Part shown: positions 13,111 through 24,782 of the stretch, in pieces
How the letters are laid out: the number at the start of each line of letters is the position of its first letter
How positions within the stretch are numbered: position 1 is the first letter of the stretch
Notes under the pieces: model-generated
Seen by the model: only the letters and a program-made list of their open reading frames with translations
Databases searched by the model: none
Told to the model about the DNA's origin: nothing
Source of the DNA: Rostratula benghalensis
Taxonomy: Eukaryota > Chordata > Aves > Charadriiformes > Rostratulidae
Length of the DNA stretch: 64,000 bases
Direction: 5' to 3'
Assembly: GCA_013399305.1 (NCBI GenBank)
Contig: VXAI01000274.1
Location: 374,341 to 438,340, forward strand
Translations under genes and position numbers: made by a program

Positions 13111-14660
13111 TCTTCTATGAAGCAGACTGAAAGCAAGCTTTCATGGGAAAAAATGTTATTGACATTAAGGATTTTTTCCTTCAAAAATTCTCTGAATTTC
13201 CTCACAGCTCAGGTTGGAAGTTTTACTTACACAGATTTGTCCAATCTTTTATTTTTCTTCCTGATTCCATTAACGTAACTAACTAAAAGTATTTTCATGA
13301 GGGTTAAATAGCTTTCCTATGCAAAGACTTTTTGCTTCAAAGCTTTTTGACATGCCTACTATATTTTTTTAGGGTTTTTCCTAAATAATTATTTTTATTT
13401 TCTGTCTTGCTCTTTGTTATCCAATAGATAAGTTATAAATTGGTCCAGCAATAGAAGATTGGCAGTGTAGCTGCCTACAGATAGTCTCTGCTCTTTTGGC
13501 ACTTTTGGTGCTTTTGGCAGAGGGGAAACATTTTAAATTTTGGCAACAAAAAGTGCTTTGCCTTCACTGAATCTGAGAAATTTAAAGTAACTGAAACTTA
13601 GATTTTCCTAGTAGGAGTAACAGTTAAAATTTAAAATCTAAAAGGATATTACGTACTATAACTAGTCTGGAGAGGTTGCTTTCTAGTGCACCTGGTTTGC
13701 AGAAAACAAACCTTGCAATCATCAGACACAGAAAGAATGTTAAATAAAATATACATGCTTACATATAATATATATACAATTTTCCTTCTTTATGAACAAA
13801 AAATGGATAATCCCAGAAAGGATAAAGTATCAGATTTGATACATGGCCTTCCCAGGACTCATCCTACTGCTGGACTATGCTTGCTACCCAGGAAATTCTG
13901 CCTCCAAAATAGAAATTACCAGCAGTGGAAGGAAAACTGAATGAAAATCTATGACCTTAATACTGTCAGCAGACAAATCTATGCCAATTATGATTGTCTT
14001 AATTTTGCAGGATGATCTCTTCCAACAGGTCTGGGATATTACATTTTCCTTTGGACTGATAATTTTCACCTCTGTTTATAGGAAATGCTGGTTTTTCTCT
14101 ACATTTCTCTGCATACTACATATGCAGTGTAAGTATACCTCCCCACTGCCTCTGTGCTTTATTTTGAGCTTGTGTGTGTGGAGGGGAAATTAAATACTTT
14201 TCCTGGCTCCTGAAATGCTCTGAGACTCCCTCTTTAAAGTAAAAATTGTATATTTGCAGTAGGAGGATGGGTTCAGATAATCACTGGTCCAGAGACCTGG
14301 ACTCCTACTTAGGCTGGAAATACCAGAAGATTATTTTTTTCCAGTGCTGTTTCCATAATCTTGTTTCTACACCAAGATGGGAAAAGGCACACAAGAAATA
14401 CTTTACAGTAAGGCAGAAGATTCTCGGGGAGAGAATGGGCTATGTGCAAATTTATAAAAGACTTTCATTTTGGCTTACTTTATACAATAGCGAAAAATGT
14501 TATCTCAATAAAGCTCATCTCTCTTTTCCAAAATGTGGGAAAATCCCACAAAATCTATTGCCAGTGACTCATTGTAAAGTCCCATTGCTAAATGTTTTCT
14601 GGAATATGTATCGAATATCTTTTTCTGTATGGAAGTAAAGTATGGAAAGTGTGTATGGAA
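13111..14660. other. No gene recognised; unassigned AT-rich DNA
   Basis: A 130-codon open frame on the + strand (14246-14638) and one of 80 codons (13951-14193) have no recognisable domain. The second crosses two acceptor-like sites (before 14001 and 14082) and a gtaagt donor-like site at 14129. A small tandem of cttttggca/cttttggtg units lies at 13494-13520. Confidence 0.5.
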
Positions 14661-14666
14661 GCAAGT

Positions 14667-14751
14667 GTGTGTCTACAGCACATTTTGTGAATCAGTTTGT
14701 TTGAATGGTTAGTGAGTTTTTTTGCTTTCATTTTTATTTTCCTGTGGAGGA
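14667..14751 (+). repeat. Direct repeat, copy A (about 85 bp)
   Basis: This segment, running from tgtgtctaca to ttttcctgtggagga, recurs in the same orientation at 15210-15293 with roughly ten differences and one single-base indel. The two copies are about 543 bases apart and bracket the LTR-like fragment at 14832-14995. They are too long to be a target-site duplication. Confidence 0.85.
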
Positions 14752-14831
14752 GGCAGACTAAAACAGAACAACCACTGTAGGCACCATGGGACTTTGTCTA
14801 TCTTTCAATTAGATGATATAATACATTATTT

Positions 14832-14995
14832 ATATGACCATAGCTGTCTGCCAGACACCCATCCAACCACTTTCTTACTCTCTCTCCTCAATACAAAGGG
14901 GGAGAAAATGATGGAAAAACTCCTGGGTTGAGAAAAAGACAGGGAGATCACCTACCAGTTACCATTATAGGCAAACCAGACTTGACATGTGGAAA
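14832..14995 (-). mobile_element. Avian ERV LTR fragment, 3' (R/U5-like) part
   Basis: On the minus strand this reads like the 3' portion of the widespread avian LTR whose 5' end begins TGTTCTGGTTTC. A 'ctgtctttttctcaaccca' phrase near 14930 matches the family's 'ctgtctttatctcaaccca'. It is followed by a polypyrimidine 'ttttctccccc' block, a gagagagtaag segment and 'gtgtctggcagacagct', ending near 14832. The upstream 'catgtcaagtctggtttgcc' also fits. It is an old, diverged, non-coding relic without proviral genes next to it. The family is recognised from memory; a repeat-library comparison would settle it. Confidence 0.6.
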
Positions 14996-15209
14996 CTACC
15001 AGTATATGTGTATTGGGTACAGCTGGCCAAGGGGCCAAACTGGCAATGGGGAACTGTATTTGGCATGGTATCTGCAGGCCCCCTATCCCACATGCACCCA
15101 ACACCTCGCCACCTGCATCCAATACACGTCTACTGACACTATCAGTATCTCCCTAAAAGAGAAATTGGAAGTGTCTTCACATTGAAGACCCTTGAGCTCC
15201 ATGTAAACA

Positions 15210-15293
15210 TGTGTCTACATTGCATTTTTGTGAACCAGTTCATTGGAATGGCTAGTGAGTTTTTTGCTTTCGTTTTTATTTTCCTGTGGGGGA
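15210..15293 (+). repeat. Direct repeat, copy B (about 85 bp)
   Basis: Second copy of the segment at 14667-14751, in the same orientation. Shared blocks include gctagtgag/gttagtgag, ttttttgcttt and ttttattttcctgtgg. Confidence 0.85.
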
Positions 15294-17429
15294 AATGTAG
15301 AAGTTTTTCTTTTTTTGTAACTCCAAATTGCAGTCTGAAGTTTCCACCAGTGCAATGTGGCCACTAAATCAGACCTTATTTTCTCCAGATGTTGAGCATC
15401 TGTCATTCTTAATTAAATGAACGGCAGTTGAGGCTGTGGAAAAGCATGCACTTTTAAAGGTGGCTTGCAGTGGGGTGGAAAAATGGAATTTTGCCTTGTC
15501 TGTTTCTTCATGATATGAAAAAAAGACCAGAAAACTTTCTCCTTTTGAATCTGAGTTTGTTTTATTTAAGTGCTGTCCTTAGAAATATCGAGAATATAAA
15601 ATCAGGCATTTCCTGTTTTTTCTAGGGAGCCTTTGGAGGCTTCATCTCTAAGTATTATTTATTTGTACTGAGGTATGGCTGAGCATGGATCAGTGCTGCA
15701 CTGTGCATATGTGATTTGTACAGCATCTGGCACAATCTTTATTTGCTCTTAAAAGCTCTGTGGGTTTTAAATTTTAAACAAAGAAATGTTTTCTCACAAG
15801 GTTTTTAGGTAGAGCTGTTGAATCAGTGTGTTTGGTTTAAGAAGGGGGTAAAAAAAATTCCTTTGCTATTTCATCAGCGTGGGCAGAAAATGTTTTGACT
15901 TTGCCTCAAGTGATGTTGGTTAACCTGGGAAACATTTAGTGTATCATTGTTTATGGTTAAAATATATTTTGTATAAATGTTTTTAGAATTGTGAACATAA
16001 TAGGCTTTCAAATATTTGGTATGCATTAGAACATTAGTGAACTTTCTCTATAGAAGGTGCTAGTCAACAATGGAAAAAATACTTTCTTTTTCTTTACCTC
16101 AATAAAAATAAATATTTTGGATAATATATTTAGATAGGTTAGAATGTTTTGATCAACCACTTTCCATTACTTTTTTGATTTGTGCTGCCATAACAAGATT
16201 AATTCTGCTCCTGGTTTTGTCTTCCTGGGAGAAAAATCCAAACCAAACTGTTAAAAGAAATGTGAATTGCAACTCTGAATTCTAGAAAAAAATAGATAAA
16301 ATATAGGCCCAAAACAAAATATGGGAATTCAAAAAGTAGTAAATAAATACTTTATAAGGAATAAAAAGCAAATTCAGTTTGATTTTTAAAATTTTTTTTC
16401 CATTTGTATGGTACCTCTGAAAGAAATCAAACTCAATTTTTTAAGCAGAAATCTGTCCTTCAGAGCTCTGTTTTCCCTTTTATTCTCTTGGGGCTTCTGG
16501 CTACTCTGAAAGCCCTAATTGTGCAGCAAAATGCTATCTTTTTCAGCTGAGTCAGAGGCACCTATAAAATCTGAGCTGTTCGAATCAGATGGGGAAAATG
16601 TAAACAGGCTCAATCATGTATGAAAGCTTTTTTACAGTACGCAAATATAGAATATAATTTGAGAGTTCCAAAAGTGCAAAAACTTGTATCTCTTGCATGG
16701 TAAGATCAGGGTTAATAAAAGAGGAACTGAAGCAGAAAGCTAGCTTCCACAGAAACGAGGAGCAGAGCATGAAGGTTTTTTCACTGAACAAGGATTAATC
16801 AAGCATCTATGACAGTTTAAAAAGACACTACATGCAAGGAAGTGTTAGTATCTTTTCATCTGTAAGGAAAAGAGGATCCACAAAATCACTAAGGTAACTT
16901 CCCTGGCCCTGTGTGCACAGCTGCTGTTGATTTCACAGGAAAACAAAAGCACGGAAGAAAAGCCAGAACCAAGTTTTATAGATAAATTTATGGGGCAATG
17001 TTTTCCTTTCCCTCGGGTTTAAGGATCTAGTGCACAGGTGTACCAGATTATTTTGTACTACATGGTATTTTGAACAGTAGCCGAAATCTTTAAAACTGAT
17101 TAGTGCAGCATAGTGTTCATCTTGAAATCTTGGTCTTTGTCTGAGGAAGCCTTTGCTGAACTGAATTATTTCACTTTTCTTTTTCCTTCGGCTATGGCCA
17201 ATATGTAATTGTAATGAGAGTTAATCCTGAGAGCTGTAGTATAAGAATGGTGTGGTGCAGTTCTAAATCACAACTTTTTTTTGTATACAGCTAATATGCT
17301 TCCTACTTATACTGTCAATCCTGATACTTCATTCCTGTAAGCATATGTTCTGTAATTTCTTTTTAACCAGCATTTGAGTTGCAAACAATCTGCCTAAATT
17401 GTCAGGGGTTCCTTTAGATATTGTGAGAC

Positions 17430-17451
17430 GATATAAAGATTTCTTTATATC
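17430..17451. repeat. Perfect inverted repeat, 9-bp arms, 4-nt loop
   Basis: gatataaag and ctttatatc are exact reverse complements separated by attt. The stem is short and AT-rich, so chance is a fair explanation. Confidence 0.9.
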
Positions 17452-17650
17452 TAACTTCTCCTCAATTTGTTTTGGATGCTTTTCTTATAGATGTAGGACA
17501 AATGCCTATTTTGTTAAAAAAGCTCAGTCTCACTTTTTGTATAAGCTGTGTTTAAAGAACTACAGCTTTTCATATATATTTTAGCTTTGAAAAACAGAGA
17601 GGCAGGAAAGCTTCTACTTTTCTGCATTGGAAAAGGAGTTGTGGCATTCA

Positions 17651-17672
17651 GTTTAGTTAGGTGTAACTAAAC
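17651..17672. repeat. Perfect inverted repeat, 9-bp arms, 4-nt loop
   Basis: gtttagtta and taactaaac are exact reverse complements separated by ggtg. Confidence 0.9.
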
Positions 17673-18799
17673 CTCAGAGTAATAATGGGGTTTAAAATTT
17701 TGTGCATGATCTATGTAAAACACCAGTAAACTCTGCAGAATCTTCTTTACACTGAGAAAACAACAACAATAAAAGCTTTATTAAAAAAAAAATTAAAATA
17801 CAGCATGAGTTGATAATTACAGCTTTTTTCATTTTCAAGAGGAAAAGGAAATACGAATCAGGAAATTGGCTCTTCTGAGATCTCCCCTTTGTATAAAAGG
17901 AAGTGTATTAGAGAGGCTTAAGGAGAACTTGTTTCACATTCACACAGATGCGGAGCGGCTAATTGAAGGTACACCACAGTTAAACACAGTGATCATTGGA
18001 GAAATGCACAGATTTTGACAGGAACTGTAAGAATTAAAACCTTCTTTGGCATTCAATAGCGCCCTGAAAAGCCCAACTCGGGAGACACTGAGAGAAAAAC
18101 AGGGCACAACAAGTCCTATGAAGCCAGGAGAATAAGGGACAGATGTTAAGTGAGGGGGGAGTGGGGAGCACTGTAGGACTGCAATCCCCTGCCTGCACAC
18201 TCTTCTGGTGAGCTGTCTTTTCCCAGGTTGTAATGAGGAACGTACCCTTGCCTTGTTGGAAGTAACAAGCTTTTTCCGTTTTTAACCATGTTTATTTTTA
18301 ACAAATGAATTCAATAGATCTCACAAATTGGCGTGCTTTTTAATTTCCCCAGAGTTAAGGGGTTTACATAGGGCAGTGCTGTAGACAAAGACTTACTTTT
18401 TGAGACCCAGGAAAACTTAGTGGTCCCCATCTGCTAGAAGGGATGTGAGAACTGGTGCTATCAGCTGTCAGAATGTAGGTGACAAATATGCCCTGTCAGT
18501 TGTTCCCTTGGAAACTGGGAGGAAAGGAGGCCTGCAGTTATGGGAGATCCTCTGGCTTCAGGAGCCAGATAGTTTTGTGCAGCTGGCCTACTTAAACAGG
18601 AACACTTGAAAATAATGGTGGTAGCTTGAGTATTCCTTCAGTATATACATGTCACTGAAGTTGTAAAGGTGATCATTGTTTAAAGATGCCTGATTCTCTT
18701 CTGTACTCAGGTTTTCTAGAGAAGAGCTCATAGCTCAGCCTACTTTTTTCAGAAAACCCCAAGTGTCATTCATTCATGGAACTCAAATACCTTCTTCTT

Positions 18800-19066
18800 C
18801 CACCACTGAGCATGATATGACATGGTGTGGAATGTCCCTTTGGTCATTTGGGATCAGCTGCCCAGATGTGTCACCTCCCAAGTTTTTGTGCCTTTCCAGC
18901 CAATACTCACTGGTGGTGTAGTAATGTGAGGAACAGAAAAGATCTTGACTGCTTATCAATAACCAAAACCATCTGTATTTTACCTATACTGTTTTCATCC
19001 AAAATGTAGCACTAATCAGCTGCTAGTAAGAAAGTCAACTTCATCCCAGACAAAACCATGACAGAA
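18800..19066 (-). mobile_element. Avian ERV LTR fragment, 5' (U3-like) part
   Basis: On the minus strand the order of landmarks matches the common avian LTR family that starts TGTTCTGGTTTC: a 'ggttttgtctgggatga' start near 19066, an 'agctgctagtaagaa'-type block (read on +) at about 19018, the 'gaaaacagtat' segment, a 'tgctgagcagtcaagg'-like segment, 'ttctgttcctcacat', 'actcactggtgg' (+), 'gggatcagctgccca' (+) and 'aaagggacattccacacc' near 18825-18840. The TATA-like stretch expected just beyond is not preserved, and the rest of the LTR is missing or lost in divergence. There is no adjacent coding retroviral sequence. It is an old solo or broken LTR. Confidence 0.75.
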
Positions 19067-22000
19067 TGTTTCATTCCAACTCTCTGACTAGAGATCGGTT
19101 GACCCTGTGGAATATGGAGCTTTCTAAAACTCTGACAACAGGTGTGAGAATATTTGGGCATGAGCTGCATCCTACAAAGACTCAGCATGAATTTTGCCTC
19201 AGGATTATCTATTAACATTGCATTCTCAGACTAATCATGTAATGTTTCTTGAAAACACTTCTTTTTTTTTTTTCTTTCCACAGTTTTCTAAACAAAGGGG
19301 GGCTTATACAAAAAAAACCTTTAATCACTAGTTATCTCTATATACTTTAAAGAAACCTGCAATAGTCAGTTTAAAACTGTATTATGCAATGTTGTACAAT
19401 TCAGTGCTGGACACACTTATGAAATTTTAATCTAAGACCAATATTGACTTAAAACGACTTCATGCTGATATCTTTTTATTGCAGCTTTTGTTGGAATACT
19501 TAAGAGACAGGGTGAGAAATTAATTTGATTCTGGATGAAATATCATATGAATGTATCTTCTGTATGAGGGAACAAACAATTAAATCAGAAGAGTAAGAAA
19601 TTGAACTACTCTACCTAGATAGATGTAATCAGCTGATATCACTGAAAGTCATGCTAAATATTGGAGAAACAGTACAGTTTCATGTCAAACAATGGTTGCA
19701 CAGTCTATTAACTGCCTATAGGAATGCATTAACGTTTTTCATTTTAACCTGCATAATCTTCATATCATGCCAGAAACAGTTAATTCCACTTCTCTGACCT
19801 TATTATTAAAAAAGCAAATGAACAAGAACACAGAGCACTTTATTCTGATTTTAGTTACTCTTATTTGTGTACCCATATAGTTTTAGCACTTCGGGAGGGC
19901 TTTTCATGAGCCTACACTTAAACATGTAGAACATTAGAAGTAATTTTTATACATTCTTAGGATGACAGCTTTGGCTATAAGAAGGGAAAAGGGAAATCCT
20001 CATCCTTTAGCTTTTTGATTAAGAACACAGGTGATTTCCACTCTTCTCGATGGCAGCATCCAAGGCCAAGGGTAAAGAAGTAAAATCATCAGTGAAACTG
20101 ATCTGTCTTGCTTGCATGCAGTAGCAATATAATGGAACCTAACTTTTTTTTCATAAGAATAGTCTCCCTTTGATCAGGGTGACTTTAAAAATTTTCAGTT
20201 TCCTGTTCCTTAAAATTAATTGAGGGGTAGCTCCTAGATAGGTCTACTAACTCCTTAAGGAATTTTGCCTTGAGAAAATGTGCAAAAGACAAGTCTTGAA
20301 ATTTTAAACTTGAGCAGCTGAAAAAAATCAGGGTGTATTGACTTGTGGCAGATGCTTCCCCAGCACTGTTCTCACAGCAAACTCCTGCTCCTACATCATC
20401 TTGTAAGCACGGATTTACCCTTCTTGCCCATCTATCCCTCCCCTGGGTGCTGGATTCCATGGAAATAACAAAATGAGGCTTCATTAGCATTTCTGCAACA
20501 GCCTTTGATCAAATGTCTCATTTAGGGGAAGAAAGGAAGAGTGGAAGAAGAGGGCCACATGGTTATTACTCCTTGTTACTGCTGGCTGTTCTCTCCAGCC
20601 TTCCTGTTTCCGATGCTGACAAGTCTAAAATCTCTAGAGATATCAGTGTTTTTTAAAATGAATACACAGCTCCACTTTTCATATATGCCTTGGTTCTTCA
20701 GAAAGGAACAAACTCCCAACTTCCATATCTAATTCTTGCTGGATGCAGCATGGATGCGATTCTCCTTACCAGAAAGTCTAAATGATTGATAGATATTTGA
20801 ACCTGTCATGCAAACGTCTACCCACCCATTAAACGTGTGTGCAAATGTGCCCATGAACTTGCAAAAAGAGATCAGTTCCTGCAAAGGCAAATGTTACTTC
20901 ACCCACCATCTCAGTGTCTACTGCAGCTGATGAGGGTTAGCGGTACCTGTCCACCTAAAAGGAATAAGTACAATTTTTCTTACTTCTGAGATGAAATCTT
21001 CACTTTGATCTAAATCCTTTCTTACTGGCAATGGGCTAGATTGATTAAAAGGAGCAGAGAAAACACTGGTTTCTGCCCCTGGAGGTTGATAGCAACAGAC
21101 CCTGCACACCCATCCTATAAAACTATCACCAGAGGATCTGTTTGCAAACAGTTGTTAGGAGTGGAGTATGGAGGGCAGTGAACACCACCAAGCTGCACTG
21201 CAGAGACTCCAGGGGCTGCTTTTGCCACAGACCCATGCTGGATCAGCACCACAGCCTATGCAGTGCTAGAGGCTGTTCTGGGTTCTTGGGAGAGCTGGGA
21301 ACAAGGTTGGTTGAGAGCCACCACTGCGTGCTTTTGGTCTGACAGCACTATGGGTTAAAGCAATGCAGTCCAGACCGAAGAAGAAAGCTTCTGCTTCCAG
21401 AGTGTGCTGTTGTGGCAAAATGTTGGAAAAGAAAACCAAACTGGAATAGTATGTTGTTAGCCTTCTTTTCTCCATCTCACCATTTTTTCTCATTTTTCTG
21501 TAATATCCACAATCAATGCCTTCTGAAGTTACTTTGAATGGCTTACTACCCACCCCTCTGTTTCCCCAATGTTTTCCTCTCCCAGGATATTTGTATGTCT
21601 TATCATATAGATGCTGTGCATATTTCAAAAAATCTATCCAATATTGTGTCCAGTGTTGCAAACAGACGCTTTCCCTTCCTTATTTACCTTGTCCAATTTT
21701 TACAACAGTAAGTAGTGTCTTCCAGCATTGCTTTAGATCTTATTTCTATTCTTGCCTCTCCAATTGAAAAAGCCATCTGCTCTTTGTTCTAGCCTGACAA
21801 GTCGGTTTTTGTATGCAGACCAACCTGGCTGGAGATTTTCAGGCTGACTTTAGCTAGCTGAGCATAAAAGAGACAAGGCTCATATATTCTTACAATTCCC
21901 TCTCTGCTCATATAAAATATAAATTACAGACACGACAGATTAACGTTATCCTGTTACATCAATTGAGGACGTAAAAAGTTCCTGCCACTGTACACGACTT

Positions 22001-22483
22001 GTATGTTTGTTGCTTTCTCCAGCTCAGCAGCTCTTTTCCATTTGGATAGTCTCTGCCCTGCAGAGCGTATAGTTTGCTATGCCACTATGGTCCTTAGTTT
22101 CTATCATAACAATCTCCAAGTTTATTAATAGCCTGCAGTGCTTTCAGTGCTGGAGAGAGCAGGTGATCTTAGATCACAGAAATTGCTGCAGACTAGGCAG
22201 CCATTGCCCATAGGACAATTCCCCTGGTGGGATAAGAGGAGGCAAGAAGCAGGAGAGACACCCCACATTCCAAATCTGTGATGTACCCAAGGGTGAGTGC
22301 CTCTCCTGTGAAATCCTCTGTGGAGTCCCCTGTAACGTCACACTTCATCATTTCGTAGGTCATGAAATGAGAACTGCAGATATCCTAGCAAAATCTGTGG
22401 GGGTCTTTCAGGAAGAGAAGGATAAGAAAAACTTCTCAGTTGAATGTGGAAGGTAAAACTGGCCTTACCAGAACAATACAGGA
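19067..22483. other. No gene recognised; unassigned DNA
   Basis: Open frames reach 131 codons (21266-21661, minus) and 101 codons (20185-20490, minus), with no domain recognised. A T-rich run lies at 19261-19275. Nothing else stands out. Confidence 0.5.
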
Positions 22484-22537
22484 TCACAGAATGATATAGG
22501 GTTGGAAGGGACCTCTGGAGATCATCTAGTCCAACCC
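22484..22537 (-). mobile_element. CR1 LINE 3' end, very short copy (minus strand)
   Basis: Begins tcacagaatgatatagg and continues ttggaagggacctc...gatcatctagtccaaccc, the exact reverse-complement pattern of a CR1 3' untranslated end. Only about 54 bases of the element are present. It lies 29 bases from a second CR1 3' end in the opposite orientation. Confidence 0.9.
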
Positions 22538-22566
22538 AAAAATAGTACAAATAATACAACATTAAA

Positions 22567-22630
22567 GGTTGGACCATATGATCCCTGAGGTCCCTTCCAA
22601 CCTAGTATTCTATAATTCTATGATTCTATC
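22567..22630 (+). mobile_element. CR1 LINE 3' end, very short copy (plus strand)
   Basis: Reads ggttggaccatatgatcc, then gaggtcccttccaacc, then the tail attctataattctatgattctatc. About 64 bases of 3' untranslated region plus the octamer tail are present, with severe 5' truncation as is usual for CR1. It forms an imperfect inverted repeat with the copy at 22484-22537. Confidence 0.92.
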
Positions 22631-24782
22631 AATAAAAAACTACAGTGCAATGGTTTTTTGCATATGTGTGAATGAAAAACTGAAGATGTACAAATACACA
22701 CCAATCTGTCATATATGCTAAATGAGGTAAATGTTACGTATAAACACATGAATACCCATTTGGATTTAAATTTGTGAAAATAAATTGTATTATTATCATG
22801 AAGTATTGTCTCCAAAAATGCACCTTTTGCCCCACATTTGCAAATATAAACACTCACAAAATGTGTTCTGCTGAGCGTTTGGGTACTATTTGAGAACAAT
22901 AAAATTGTAGCTAAGGAAAATAAGAGGGTCATGGTCTTAGATTTTTAACATCATAACACTGCAACTTGAGAATTTTTTTCCCAGAGGACTCAAGCTTTCT
23001 GAAAGCAGAACAGCTCCCCTTGTGCTGCTTTTCTCTTCTCAAGTTATGCTTAAAATGACCCATAAGCAGAGTGAGACTGGATGAACATTTCTTTCTTCCA
23101 CAGCCCTGTGAATTTTTAATGCCTGGCATTAAGGTGAAAATTGTCATTTCTCTCTGTCTGCTGGGCGATGGGCCATCAATTAAATTCTCTTTTGTCCATA
23201 TGTAAAATAGCTAATGGTTGCAGCTTCTTTCCATAATAGAGCCATTAGTGGTAATCTGCCCCTCTCTGCCAACCGATTTACTCAGATGGGTACAGATGAA
23301 TTGGCAGTAATGTGCCATATAAACCTGGCTCTGTAGATGTCCTGAAAGCAGCAAAGGTCTCTCACTATGATAGTTTGCTCCATTGTATCGCTGTTTGATA
23401 TGTAACATAATTATATACTGGTGCGGCTGTGTTTGAATCTCCAAATGGTTTTGTATTCCAGGATTTCGGTTTACACAAATCTGATTCATGATCTGACATA
23501 ATGCATAGATAAAATGCCTTCAATTTGGTAATGTGCATCTGATTCACATTGATTATACACAGCGCTGGTATTCAAAGCTCTAAATTGTCTTTGCTGTTTG
23601 CTAGCTTACAAATACAGCAGATAACTTAGGGAGTTTGAAAGCCTTTGCAAACATGCCCATTTGACTGCTGCAGAATTAATATTTGACATCGTATTTAAAA
23701 CTTGTCTTCTCTAAAGAACTGTAGCTTTTTTTGAGGGGTGGACGGTGCAGTGGGGGACGACATTGCATTCCCTGGTAATGGTAAAGCAAGAAGGGAAAGG
23801 GGAATACGGACATCTCCTGAGCAGTGATGGATGTTTCAGTCATGCACTTACCCTCACCAGTGTGCCGCGACTGAATAATCAGCAAGATAAACCATCATTT
23901 TATTTGTATTTGCTGTTTGACAAGTTTAATAACCGAAGTAACTTATTCAGTAAAAAAACGGCAATGATCCAGGGGAATGTGGTTTTGTTTTTTATTTTCC
24001 CAGGGTTGAAGGGCATTAATGTATATCCAGCTGTTACCAGATTTGTCATTGTTTTGAGCGTATAGGAAGACTACAGCAATACGGAAAAACTCTGTAATAC
24101 TTGGGAAAGCTGTAGAGAGGATTTATAAATGAAGTTGCCAAAAGAGGAGACACACTTCTTGCACTACTTAAACATTCAGTGATTAAAAAATGTGCTATCA
24201 AGAGAGCACATCTGTCCTGAAAATAATTCACCTAATGGCCAGTGTTTACTTCAGGTTAGGTTAGATGCCAAATGTTACCAATTGTGCCTCTTTTCAATAA
24301 GGGTAGGGAGGGAGGAAGAGAGGACGGAACAAAATGGGGAGAAGAGACATTGGGAGAGGTGTTTAAAAATTGCCAGTAGTCCTACACTACTCTAAATTAA
24401 GTTTGAAGTGGAATCCCAAAGAGTTAAAATCAAAACGAAGTCAGATCAATACTGAATGCTCTTGAAACTCCCACCACCCTGTATGTTTGTGTGCACACAA
24501 TTAAGTTTATGTATGTATACATTGTAATTAATGTATCTGTGTCCAATAAACACATACACACTTTTTTTTCTCTCTTCTTGCTTTTCTTGACTGGCTCACT
24601 CTCTGCAGAATGTTTCCAATTTGGGTCATTTCTGTCCTCCTGCCAGTTTTCCAGTCCAGTGTGATCCAAATTAAATAACCTTCTATTGTGCCATTCGTGA
24701 TGAATGTCAGATTAATCTTAGCAGAATGTAGGACTTTGCCTGACAAGATGATTACTGCAATATTTAAACAACCCTTAGGGCC
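22631..24782. other. No gene recognised; repeat-free stretch, possible conserved non-coding DNA
   Basis: No interspersed repeat is visible. The interval 23150-24060 has balanced composition, many ATTA/TAAT cores and few homopolymers, a texture often seen in vertebrate conserved non-coding elements. The claim cannot be tested without an alignment. Open frames do not exceed 106 codons. A GT/TATG-rich patch lies at 24481-24560. Confidence 0.4.

Larger units (their letters stand above)
15294..18799. other. No gene recognised; AT-rich DNA between two LTR pieces
   Basis: If the two LTR fragments at 14.8 and 18.8-19.07 kb came from one provirus, this interval would be its interior. I see no gag, pro, pol or env similarity in any frame: the longest open frames are 60-90 codons. 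There are two small perfect hairpins (17430-17451 and 17651-17672) and a splice-bounded open segment at 17291-17336. Confidence 0.5.

Noticed and set aside
14082..14128. 47-base open segment with acceptor ctctgtttatag and donor gtaagt
   Set aside because: Good signals but too short to judge, and not phase-compatible with the best candidate without further exons.
17291..17336. 46-base open segment (NMLPTYTVNPDTSF) after a T-rich acceptor and before gtaagc
   Set aside because: Attractive signals, but many such pseudo-exons are expected; no homology recognised.
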